Of a DNA stretch of 64,000 nt, positions 23,601 through 34,475 are shown in pieces. The stretch's first letter is position 1, and every line of letters begins with the position of its first letter. Below the pieces are notes generated by a model. That model had not been told where the DNA came from. It worked only from the letters and a program-made list of their open reading frames with translations, and did not search any database. Made by a program: the position numbers and the translations under genes. The stretch lies in the NCBI RefSeq assembly GCF_014839805.1, contig NC_051129.1, positions 4,530,920 to 4,594,919 on the forward strand, given 5' to 3'. Origin of the DNA: Manduca sexta. Taxonomy: Eukaryota; Arthropoda; Insecta; Lepidoptera; Sphingidae.

Positions 23601-26405
23601 CCACCGAGAAAGTGCCTCCTAAGACTGAACCAAAACCGACAGGAACCCCGCCGGAAAAGACTGAATCTGTGAGCGCCAGCCAGGCGCAGATCGCGGCCAG
23701 GACGTTCCCACCATTGGCAACTGGTGCCACTTCAACATCCGCCAGCAAAGTGCCACCTAACGCCAGCAAGCCTACTAAGGGACCGGCAGCGCCTTTCTCT
23801 GGCGGCAAACCACCGGCCAAATCAACTGCCCCTCAAACCATCATACCTGTACAACAAAATGCAACCACACCAAAAGCACCTTTCGGCAACAGACAAAAAC
23901 GGGACGGTCCCGCAAACCGGTCACCGTCAAATGAAATTTCTGAGGGTGGTGATAGATCTAATGCAGGTATAGAGCACATTAAACGCGAGCCCCCGTTGCC
24001 GCCGAGCAAGGCGCCCATGCCAATATCCATAAACCTGCACTCGCCGGGACAGCCGTTGATTGTGTCGGGTAAGGCACCATTCGGTCACTCGCGCAAGACC
24101 GGTCCCAGCATACCCGAGCCGCCACCGGCGCCGCAGCCACCGCCGCCTGCGCCCACTGCTTCCGACTTCCCGCCACCGCCCACTCCGCGGAATCGCACAG
24201 AACCGCCACCAGTTACGGTGCCACCGCAACCACAACCGGCTCCGGGCAAGTCCTGGGCTAGCTTGTTCTCGACAAAGCCAGCGGCCCCCGCACCTGCGCC
24301 TGTGGCACCGCCTGTTGCCACAATTGAAGAACCCGTTAGCCCCACTTCAATCTCTCCACCCACTGCGCCTAATGTGCAAAAACCCGTGGCAAAAGTGCCC
24401 CCTTTTGATGCGTCTCCATTATCAGGAAGCACACCTGATAAAGTGTCTCCGACAAACGCGCCATCCACGGTTTCCTACTCTGAAAAAACTTCAGTGAACG
24501 CAGTGAGCGCCACCAGTGTTGCATCGGCTACTCCAAAACCGACAACGCCAAGCCAGCCTGCGGCGGAGACCCGGGAGGTCCCCGTGCAGAAAGACTCACC
24601 TGCTGCGCCAGTCCAGCCTTCTCCGTTCAGTGATGACCCTAACTCATACAGGATGGGAGGTAAATATAATTCAATACTTGATAAATCGATAAATATAAAC
24701 TTCATATTAATAACAGATTCTAATGTATAAATTTGTTATTACAGAATTCCTCACAAAATATCAATTGGACAACAAGCCTGTTCAGATTGTCCCGCGCGGA
24801 CTTACCAACCGTTCTAACTACTGCTACGTGAATGCCATCTTGCAGGCTTTGATTGCTTGCCCGCCATTTTACAACTTACTGAAATCGATGCCGTATCAGA
24901 CACGTCGCGGCAAGTCTAGCACTCCTGTTATTGATTCCATGTAAGTAGCGTACACAAATAAAGTGGTTTATTTTCGCAGAGAATTTTCATTAATCATTGT
25001 GTGAATCTTCATTTGTGTTTTAATTTTTGTAATATGAACAGTCTTTTCCTTCAATTTGTGAAAATATTTAGCTTATGTTATAATTGTTATGTTATATATA
25101 TGGTTTAAAGGTAGAGACAGTATTTGATTTAACAATACTTAATTTTATTTTATTTTAGATTCGCATACATTTAAAAACAATTTGGTTTTAGTTTTACTGG
25201 GAGATAAGGGCTAATTATCAAACAATAAAAAGTGGTTGCGGAACCGTAATAAAATCAATGAAATTCATAAGATCTGAGTGTCATTATAAAGCACATGTGT
25301 AAGGAGTTGTGTATGTGCAGGGTGGAGTTGTGCTACGAGTTCAGCCCGGCGGCGGGCGCGGTGGCGGGCGGCACGCGCGGGGCGCGCGGCGCGGCGGCGG
25401 GCGCGTGCGTGGCGGTGTGCCGGGCGGGCCGCCGCTGGACGGCGCGGCGGGGCTGCGCGTGCTCAGGGCGCTGCGCCCCTTCCCCGGCTCGCAGGAGGGA
25501 CGGCAGGAGGACGCAGAGGAGTTCCTCGGGTGTCTGCTCAACTCGCTCAATGATGAAATGATTGAGGTTAGTGCAATGTACTATCAGTCACAAAAGTTGC
25601 TGAAGGAATTCAAATACATCCTTCTCGAACCTATGTAGACGGATCTTGTATGGAAATTGTAATTTTATCTTTATCTCTCATAGCATATTAATTATTTCAT
25701 ACATAACATGCACTATATATTCTTTTAACTAATATTTTTTGTTGTTTATAGCTAATGAAACTGGTTGAACCTGAAGAACCCAAGGAAGCTAATGGTCAAC
25801 CGAACGGCGTGGTCGCGCAAGAACAGCCACCAGAGGAAGAAGATGACGACGATGAGTGGAAGGTGAGATAGAATATTAACTTACTGACGTAAAAAATTTC
25901 CAATAAAATCCAACTTGTTGAATGTTGTTAATATTATCAACATTTGACAAATTGGCCTTTAGATTTAATTGGATATTTGAAGTGTCGTAAACTCTTTAAG
26001 TAATAGCAAATATTCGATCCACAAGTTAGTAATTCTATTATGTGACTAGGTGATGGGTCCGCGCAACCGCGGCGCGGTGGAGCGTCGCTGGGCGGCGCGC
26101 TGCACGCCCGTGGCGGACATCTTCCGCGGCCAGACGCGCGTGCGCCTGCACCGCGCCTCGCACCACGACGCCACCGACGCCGTGCAGCCCTTCTTCACGC
26201 TGCAGCTCGACATCGAGGTATCTACACACCTAAACATACGTCTCTACTCTCTACACACACACATATTTACACGAGCCAATAACAACGTGCGATGTTCGTC
26301 ACTATTACTGGTACAACTAATATTCAATTGATCCATGATTTATTTTTCTTTAATAATTGTTATACTTTTTAATAGTTCCAAGTAATGTGTCACATTCACT
26401 AATCA
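17622..26405 (+). repeat. Long duplicated block, copy 2
   Basis: Near-identical partner of 1-8787. Unlike copy 1 it continues without a break into the remaining USP10 exons and the 3' untranslated region, so this is the copy that carries the complete gene. The left edge of the detected homology is set only by the window edge in copy 1, not by a visible breakpoint. Confidence 0.9.
18900..19125. mobile_element. MITE-like foldback, allelic copy
   Basis: Same element at the same relative place as 1285-1510, with identical length and only a few base differences. It was present before the two copies of the block separated. Confidence 0.65.
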
Positions 26406-27720
26406 TCAATAATTTTTCTCAAAAAGTAAACTTATGACACAATCATAATTTTAAAAGTCAAATGCTATTGTTATTTTACAACACGTTGTACATTACAGCG
26501 TGCCAACAGCGTGAAGGATGCGCTTGAGTTGCTCGCCGGCAAAGACACGCTGGAGGGCGTGAGTGATGCGTGGCAGCAACTGTCGCTGGAACAGTTGCCG
26601 GTCGCTCTGCTGCTGCACCTCAAATGCTTCCAGCTGGACCAAGACGGACACACGGCCAAGATCGTCAAGAACATCGAGTTCCCCATTGATTTGAAGATTG
26701 ATCCTAGTAAGTGAATATTGAAGATAACTGTATGATTAATAGTAAAGATTGGATTCAAAGCCGTGGTTCAATCCAAACTCAATGTGACAGATTTTTATAC
26801 ATTATATAAGTAGATAACATATTTGAGAGATAACCATAGCATATACAAAAACCTTTAACTGTAAAAATTAATTACTGTTTACACTTTTTATGACAAATAT
26901 TTTCTTTCATTCAAAATTTTACAATGATGTATTTATTTTTCGTCTCCGAAATTGACAGAAAGTCAATAAACATGTGGAAGATTTTGTCTGAGTAAATACA
27001 ACAATTTCTACTTCATCTATTTATTACGACACGAACACACATTTACGCGTTGTGTTTCCATTGCAGAGATAATGTCGTCTAAGTTGAAGTACACCACGAA
27101 ACAGCGGGCGTACAAGTTGTTCGCGGTGGTGTACCACGAGGGGGTTGAGGCAGTGAAGGGGCATTATCTCACAGACACCTACCATGGGCAGGCTGGATGG
27201 ATAAGGTGAGTTCCTTTGCTATTACCAAATTTACGATATAATTGGTTATGCAACCTTAATAATTTTAAAGTAGCCTTTTATGATAAATTAAAATATCGTG
27301 ATATTGTTGTTGATGTATTAGGAAAAAAGTTTATTTTAAAATTAGTATATATGCATAGTAATAATATTTCCCAGAAAAAAATTAGAGCTTTTTATGATAA
27401 CATTATAAATCTAAGTTCCGAGAGTAAGTGACAATGAATTGTTTAACCTATTTACAATGATGCCAATTATTTTTCGTCTCTGAAAGTGTCAAAGAACACT
27501 TGAATGTGGTCAACCTTTACTGAGTACACAATGTACTAATTAACAGCAAATTACTGTCCAAGACTGGTACTAAAGAAGTGTCCATTACAGGTACGACGAT
27601 TCGACGGTAACGCAAGTGGGCGAGGCGATGGTGACCAAGCCGAAGCCGCCTCGCATGCCGTACCTGCTGATGTACAGACGGCACGACACGTTACCGCCGC
27701 AGAGGGCCGGCAAGGACTGA
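22178..27720 (+). CDS. Usp10: Ubiquitin carboxyl-terminal hydrolase 10 (USP10), full gene, about 1131 residues after frame correction
   Basis: A cysteine protease that removes ubiquitin from proteins; in animals USP10 acts in the cytoplasm and binds stress-granule factors. Exons: 22178-22352, 22636-24659, 24745-24940, 25321-25566, 25752-25862, 26050-26217, 26499-26706, 27067-27205 and 27591-27720 (stop TGA). Junction phases agree once two indels are allowed for. Order of parts: a short N-terminal segment (EYEFLDLSD), a long Pro-rich disordered exon with KSWASLF (24248-24268) as in vertebrate USP10, then the USP domain. The domain shows NYCYVNAILQALIACPP (Cys codon 24822-24824), EGRQEDAEEFLG, VQPFFTLQLDIE, LLLHLKCF, KGHYLTDTY (His codon 27162-27164), RYDDSTV and PYLLMYRR. 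Breaks: one C is missing at 22725-22727 and two bases are extra near 25410. Both look like consensus errors. The start is uncertain: ATG 22178 is in frame, but an AG just before GAATATGAG could be an acceptor for an upstream exon. Confidence 0.9.
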
Positions 27721-28790
27721 GCGTGCGGCTTGCAATACGTCACACACTTCGACTTCTATCCTTTCTGGTAAAAACATCCCTCGCGTCAGTGCGGCCAACG
27801 GTTTATGCAATTGTGGCCAGTGTCCATAGATCATACTGTGACCATTTGTTGTCTGGTGCGTTGGGTTTATCTATTTATATAAATGAAAGAAAAGATATCT
27901 CTGGATGTTCGTCACTTGGTCACATTTTGTATAAACGATGAGCGTTCAAGAAGCAAGTGTGCCAACTTGTCACTTGTATTCAGTTTTCAACTTGATTGGC
28001 TCTTGACATACATGTACTGTAAATAGTAAGTCAGAATATGATGCATGTGGCCTCATATCGTGCACAACGTACTATAATGCTAAGACGTGTTTTGAGGGAA
28101 GTCAGTCTTGCAGCTGTTAACTGATTGTAAATATCTTTGCAATGTCTTCTGATATACTTACGAAGTATACATGTTTATCACGGAGTGTGCCTTGAGGATT
28201 CTGTAAAATTGTTGGTGTAAAGACAGTTTTGAACGATAATACTGGACGGTATTTGATTGTGTATATATACGCGTGCCTAAAAAACTTATTGTGTTAACGA
28301 AAAGGATTTGGTAAAATAAGTGTAAATTTTCTATACTTACTGTATATACTGGTCAGTTGTTTGTATGAAAACAATGTTTCAAAAGTGCTAAATTCTCACT
28401 TGTGTATAGTGATGTACCGACAACTGGCCTTTAGTTGTCAAATGTATGTAAAATATTAGATTTAAGGCTTTTTACCGATATTATTTACATTTAGAAGGTA
28501 AATTAGTGTTTTCGCAGATTTATAAAATACAAATCTATTTTTGTTGCAACAATTGTACACAGCTAAAGATATTGACAACATGGAGAAACTAGGTCGAAAT
28601 TTATTCCTTCTGTTTAATTATAAGTCTTGTAAATAATGTAATGTATTAAAACAAAAAGGGCTTGAAAGTTTGAATTGCATGTATATTGTTTATGTTGAAT
28701 TTAAATACGACGGCAGTGTGCCGACTTATCCTCTTAAGTGTCCATAAGTTCTTTCGACAATATGGAATTGTGGTGTTAATAAATTTTATT
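27721..28790 (+). promoter_or_regulatory. Probable USP10 3' untranslated region with poly(A) signal
   Basis: AT-rich sequence without coding follows the stop at 27720. AATAAA at 28778-28783, followed by a T-rich then A-rich stretch, is the first convincing polyadenylation signal. Five matches to the Pumilio site TGTANATA lie inside it at 28018, 28126, 28260, 28341 and 28628. An open frame at 27723-27941 shows no recognisable features and lies wholly inside this untranslated region. Confidence 0.55.
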
Positions 28791-28799
28791 ATGAAAAAT

Positions 28800-31700
28800 A
28801 TAAAAAAAATATAATAGGTTATAAATTAAAATTCACGATACATATTATTCCTGTATATTGATTAAAAATGGAATGAGGGAAGTACAAAGTTACAATGTTG
28901 TGATATTAGCGGCGACAGGCATACCAGCATGCATTTCCGATATATACTATTTGTATTGCATATGGAAAATAACATGGTATCAAGACTGAAAGTGCGGAGG
29001 GAGGAATATGTAACTTGAATTGAATGAATCATAACGTCCTAGATGTATTATAGTGCGGGTTGTGTTGGTTGCGTAGGATCGGTGCTACGTCGAGTCGGCG
29101 AGGGAGTGTGATAGTGCCCTTCGGAAATGTGATACGTGTGGGACAGTGATGCGGATTGATTAGTTTTACTCTGTACAGTTGTTATAAGTGTTATAAATAC
29201 ATTATTTCCACGTTAGTGTGTTACGGAAGGCCTGTTTTTAATATTATTTCTCTTGAAAAAATATCCAAAATATATGAGTGATTTTCCAGAGTGTTGTCGA
29301 TGTTCGAGAATGTTCGATGGTGAATAGCGAGTGAAACTAATTTAGTTTAGGATTTGTTGAGAAATTTTATTTGTATTGCGGCGACGGTGTCACCTGCGCC
29401 ACGTATCGTGAAGTGACCAAACTGGACTGTCAGGTGTGGGATTTTAGAATTACGATTTTATATAAGTTTTGATTTTAGATTTACGAGATCTAGACGTATT
29501 GCACGAAACACCATAGCGTTATAATCGAATTCATAATTTCGTGTCTGAACTATTAATTTATTATAATTAACTTCTAGATGATCCTATGTTAGGTCGACAT
29601 TTTGTCGATAGATAAACCATCGATTGTCGACAATGTTGTGACTTATACATCCGACTGTCGTAAGGTTATCTGGCAGCCTCAGTCACATCATTGGATGTCA
29701 TCTGCCCAGTGAAATGTGTAGCAAATGTTAAGTGTAGGAAATCGGATCATAATTTTCATATATTATAAATTGAAAATTAACAGTTTGATCTCATTCATAT
29801 TGTTGTTGTTTGAAAAATTAATCATTTATATTTCGGTGTGGGTGTAAATTTTCTTGAGCTATGAAGGCAATATACCATGCCTTATTAGATATTCGAAAGC
29901 TAAAGAAATCGATTGACCAAAAACTATGCATATTGTTTAACATTTGCTTCTAAATTAGCTTTTGTATTTAAGGTGTTATAAAAAAAAAATGTGAAAAAGA
30001 AAAAATGCCAACACCATTTAGATGTTATTTATCATTAAAACGCACTTTGGTTATGTGTCCAATCGTAAGAAATATTTATAGTCTTGTAATTAGTCAATTT
30101 AAACTATTATAATATAATGAAAACGAAATAGATTTAGTTTTGTATTGTACGATATTAGTGTCTCAGAGAACAGTTTAATACTAACTTGCTAAGCTTTTTA
30201 TATGTATAACTTGGTTGTTGTTTATTCGTTTTTATTTTGGATCGTGGGTATGTTAGGATAGTGAAAGGTATGGCAATGATGTATCAATAGTATTAAGTCG
30301 CCAACTCAACACGCCGAATTTATTTATAAACTCAATAAGAGTACCGCATTCACATCGGTCCATTATTGGGTAGTTGACTACAATGTTTTTCATGTTTGGT
30401 ATGACTGAAGGCTAGCGTACGTTAGGGCGGATCGCACCGCAACTTATCGCAAAATAATTATCGTCCTAAAACACTTTGGTACATTTTATATGAACTATAG
30501 CATCAGAATGCACTGGCGAATCGCTTCCTAGGCATTGCGATGCGGCTCGCCTCAGTGTGCGTTACCAAAAGGAAAGTAATCGCTATAGGAAACGTAACTG
30601 ATTCAATTATTGCGATGCGGCGCGGCCCGACGCGACTAGTATGCGCGGGCTTTTTTAAGTGACTAAAATCGATACGTTATTAGTTGTTATGGGTAAATAT
30701 GTGAGATCAGTTCTCCGATTTCTATATGTTGATGTGCATCTTAACTGCATTTCGTCAGAATGCCTTATGCGACCCCTCGCCCGCATCGGTCGCTTATAAT
30801 GAACTTACCATCAGGCGAACGGCGTGCTCTTGTCATTCAATTGCAATAAAAAACAAGTTTCGTAAAAATAAATTTGCGAAATTAACTTTTTCAATAGGCG
30901 TGGTGCATAGTTAAGACGCATAGGTCCTTATCTATTTTGCAAGTGGAAATGTAATCAATTACTCAATCTGTTCTATATATTTAGTGCATGCATAAGTGTG
31001 ACGTCACAACGATGCTTGCTGTTACGCTGTGCGTAATATTTTTATATGCAGTATTACAATTTCTTATACTAGTTTTTATTTCGATGTGGATGCAGGTTAC
31101 TGAATTGTCTCCTTACTTGCATCGAAATTTCAGCTCATGCTTATCTCAAGATCAGTAATGTGCGTTTTCGAATAACACTGTTTCAGAAAATAATACGCTT
31201 ATATTTTCCTAAAATATTAAACATATAACACAGGGGGAGTCGAAATTGAACAGGAAACCTGAATTAAATAACTGATTTAATTTGTAAAATTTTTATTCGT
31301 ATGCAACGCACACCTTTTGTAAATAATTATCATCGCAAATATTATTTTTTGTCACGAACAATATGTGTAGTGTAGCATGAATGTGGATCATGCAGATGAA
31401 TAAACACAGACGAGTAGTACAAAATATATGTAGGTTCCTTTAACGGTAGCATTATTTATCGGTGTGAACGCCGTTTGTGTATATTTCATAATCATTTTGA
31501 ATGTTGCGCTAAAGAATGTTTTTGACGAGAAATGGTGTCTGTCATTGAATAAGTTTTACAGTTAAAATTGAGTGCATAGTCTCAACGGAAATCCACTCAC
31601 AGTTGCTTGAGAATATTAATATCTAGTAGTTGAAAAGACGTGCAAGTTGTCGCTTGATCAGATTCAGCATTAACCGTCATAACAGTTGTATTTTCCAAAT

Positions 31701-34060
31701 CGTTATGTTTTTAGAGAGATAAAATGCCTATTAAGATTGCATGGAAATTCTAGGGGCCATAAATGCAAACCAGTTTGGTTCTTAAGTGTGATATCAAATA
31801 ACTGTCAAACTATGGTTGGCCTCTTGAGATAGTTTCAATTTTCAAATGACATTTGAAGTCACATTACTGATTTTGACTGCTGAATTATTCATGAACAATC
31901 ACTTAAGTGACAACTTAAGCTTGATTAAATACAACGGCCGTATAACTTGATCAATGACAGATCTCACACTAAAATACCGAGGGAAGGTATTCACAATGTG
32001 TCCAGTGAAATTGTAATGTGGTAAGACTGAGCGCATGTTTACCGAACGTCGTATGTTTCTGTCTACCTAATAAATAGTGTCTAAGCTCATATAACATAAC
32101 AACGGTCGCTGCCTTTTATTTAATATGTTGCGTGTTAATTTATTGTGCACACTGCACTAGAATTAGTGTTTTCATATTTAAAAGTATTCGGCTCAAAATT
32201 TATTGTTGTGGACGCCGAAGTGATTTCTGTATAGTATTGAGGAATAGTGTCTACGTCGAATATTATTTGAATGTGGGTAGTTTGATTTATAAGTTTTGTG
32301 GGCTAACGATTATATACATTTAATGCAATTAAAATATACAGAGTAGCGATAAATATCACTAATTTATCGTTTATTTATAATTTCGCTAATCACGATGATT
32401 TCAAAAAATAATAATAATTAATCGATGAAAAATTCACTGATGTCCACAGCTTTAAATATATTTGCAACTTGTGTTTGGTAATGTTATGATTTCAGTGAAT
32501 AATTCTAATTAAATTTTATTGTATAGATACGTAGTTTAAAGAGTTTATTCTATTAGTGAATGTTCCTGATACGTTTAACGATAGATGATCAAAATATATT
32601 GAGATATTTTAATATTATTTATCTTTATTTTAACGGACAGAGAGCAGCTTTTAGTTTTGGGCAAAAAGATTATTTAAAACGATTGAGTGTAAAAAGGAAG
32701 GGAGGACAATTTAACATAAGAATCCTTCGTATTCACACCAATATTTGAATATTACTCCTTCCTATTGTCTATGCTTGTTTATTGCAGTATAACACACTAA
32801 ATTAAGTGCGATATTAGTGTGTGAAAATTAAAATAACATTTTGAAATTTTGCTCTTAGAGATCAATATTTTGTAATGTTTGTGTGACTGGATATCATTAT
32901 TTATGAAGCTTATCATTATCAAATCGGAAGATCTTATTTAGCTTAATGTTAAAATATGCTTGAATTGAATTAATACATGAGCTTGTCTTAAGTAATTGGT
33001 AACTAAGGAGTTTTGTAATATTAATTAAACATAGTATATAAAGGAATATAGATTTTATTGATAATGGTCCGCTCTCTGTTGTTTATTAGCACAAGTGACT
33101 TTAATATCTCTTCACCGTTTGAAATGAATGCTCATGATTATTTTCTCTTTTTATTTTAGGTTATACTCCACATATTTTATAACTGCCGTCACACTTGATG
33201 CCTATCTTGTCGTTAAGTCGGTATAAATAATTTGTTTACAAACAAAAATTACTGAAGTATGTGAGTGTACAATAATTTAATGAAATGTTGAAATGATTTA
33301 AACCTAGCCAGCAGTGATGCATGCGTCTAAGAATCTTTGCTAATGAAATTATAAAATTTTCACATTTGTCCACGTAGTGTTTGTGCCTTTCGGTAGCAAT
33401 ATTAGTGAAACTGGTAATTGTTGGACCAAATCCAACCGTAATACAAAGAAAAAATATATTTTACAACTAGATCCCTCGAATGATATTGTGCTAAGCTAAA
33501 TTCGCATATTCTCCCTAAGTTATATTTTTGAAATCATCTAGTCTTCTACAGAACGTAATAGCGGTGCAATTAAGTGTACTTCGAATTATCGTTACCGTCA
33601 CAATGTTAGCACTAAATTATACGAAATATTTACTAAAACTGCAGTCACTAAACAATATGTGCAATAGTCCTATAATATTGACTATAACTGGGCAACGTAA
33701 CAATGAACACTTTGGCGGTCTATCTACTTAGATTAAAAAAAGATACGTATGTTGTATGTTTATAATTATTTTTATATGAGAAGTTCTTTATTTAAGTTAT
33801 GGTTAATTTTAGTGATAAGATCCAAGGCTGTATTAATAAAAGGAGTGTTTTTTCTCAATAAAGCTAAGCTGATTTGTCTATTTCGTTTTTCAACCTGTTC
33901 AGTTGGGAAGTGTGAAAAATACTCCTGTTGATCGTAATAGATGATGCGCGTAAAAAAGACAAAAAAATATAATGCACACATAAATCGCGGCGCGTTCTCT
34001 GTTATGATCAGCTTATAATTTGTTATGTGAATGTGTGTATGACTAATTATAAAAATAATC
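28800..34060. other. 5.3-kb region between USP10 and the SLC6 gene, no coding sequence seen
   Basis: No ORF above about 70 codons and no recognised domain. It includes a possible foldback (30412-30648) and a short repeat fragment near 30765-30850 (TTACCATCAGGCGAACGGCG, which I remember from lepidopteran repeats). A plus-strand AATAAA lies near 34102. A long alternative 3' untranslated region of USP10 or a non-coding RNA could lie here, but the sequence alone does not show it. Confidence 0.6.
30412..30648. mobile_element. Possible foldback element with loose GC-rich inverted ends
   Basis: The left end (GCGTACGTTAGGGCGGATCG and on to CTTATCGCAA) loosely pairs with the right end (TTGCGATGCGGCGCGGCCCG and on). 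A second TTGCGATGCGGC lies inside at about 30536. The GC-rich ends stand out from the AT-rich surroundings. Pairing is imperfect, so the call is tentative. Confidence 0.35.
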
Positions 34061-34475
34061 CTTTATTTTGGTAACAAATTGGTGTTATGAAAAATTTTGT
34101 GAATAAAATATGGTGTCATTCTGATTTATGTCTTTCGATTTACTCTAAAACGTATTTTACGCACTACTTAGGAATCTAGCGCAAAGGGATTTGAGGAAAG
34201 GAAAAATTTTTCTGTTCAAAAATAAAACCATCAAAACTTGAAACATGAAAACTGTATTATCAAAATAACTTCTACGATTACTTTTCATTCTGGACCATGT
34301 TCTGAAAATAAAATGTATACTTATAGTAAATACCAGCGGCTCTTGCCATATCTTCCTACAATCGTTATCGCTAATAAAACAAAAGCAATAACATATCGTA
34401 ATGAAAAGTCTATCGCTAAGATATGTCATTCGCAAATGTTAGGTTTAACGATGTAGTAAGGTATCTTGAGTACGG

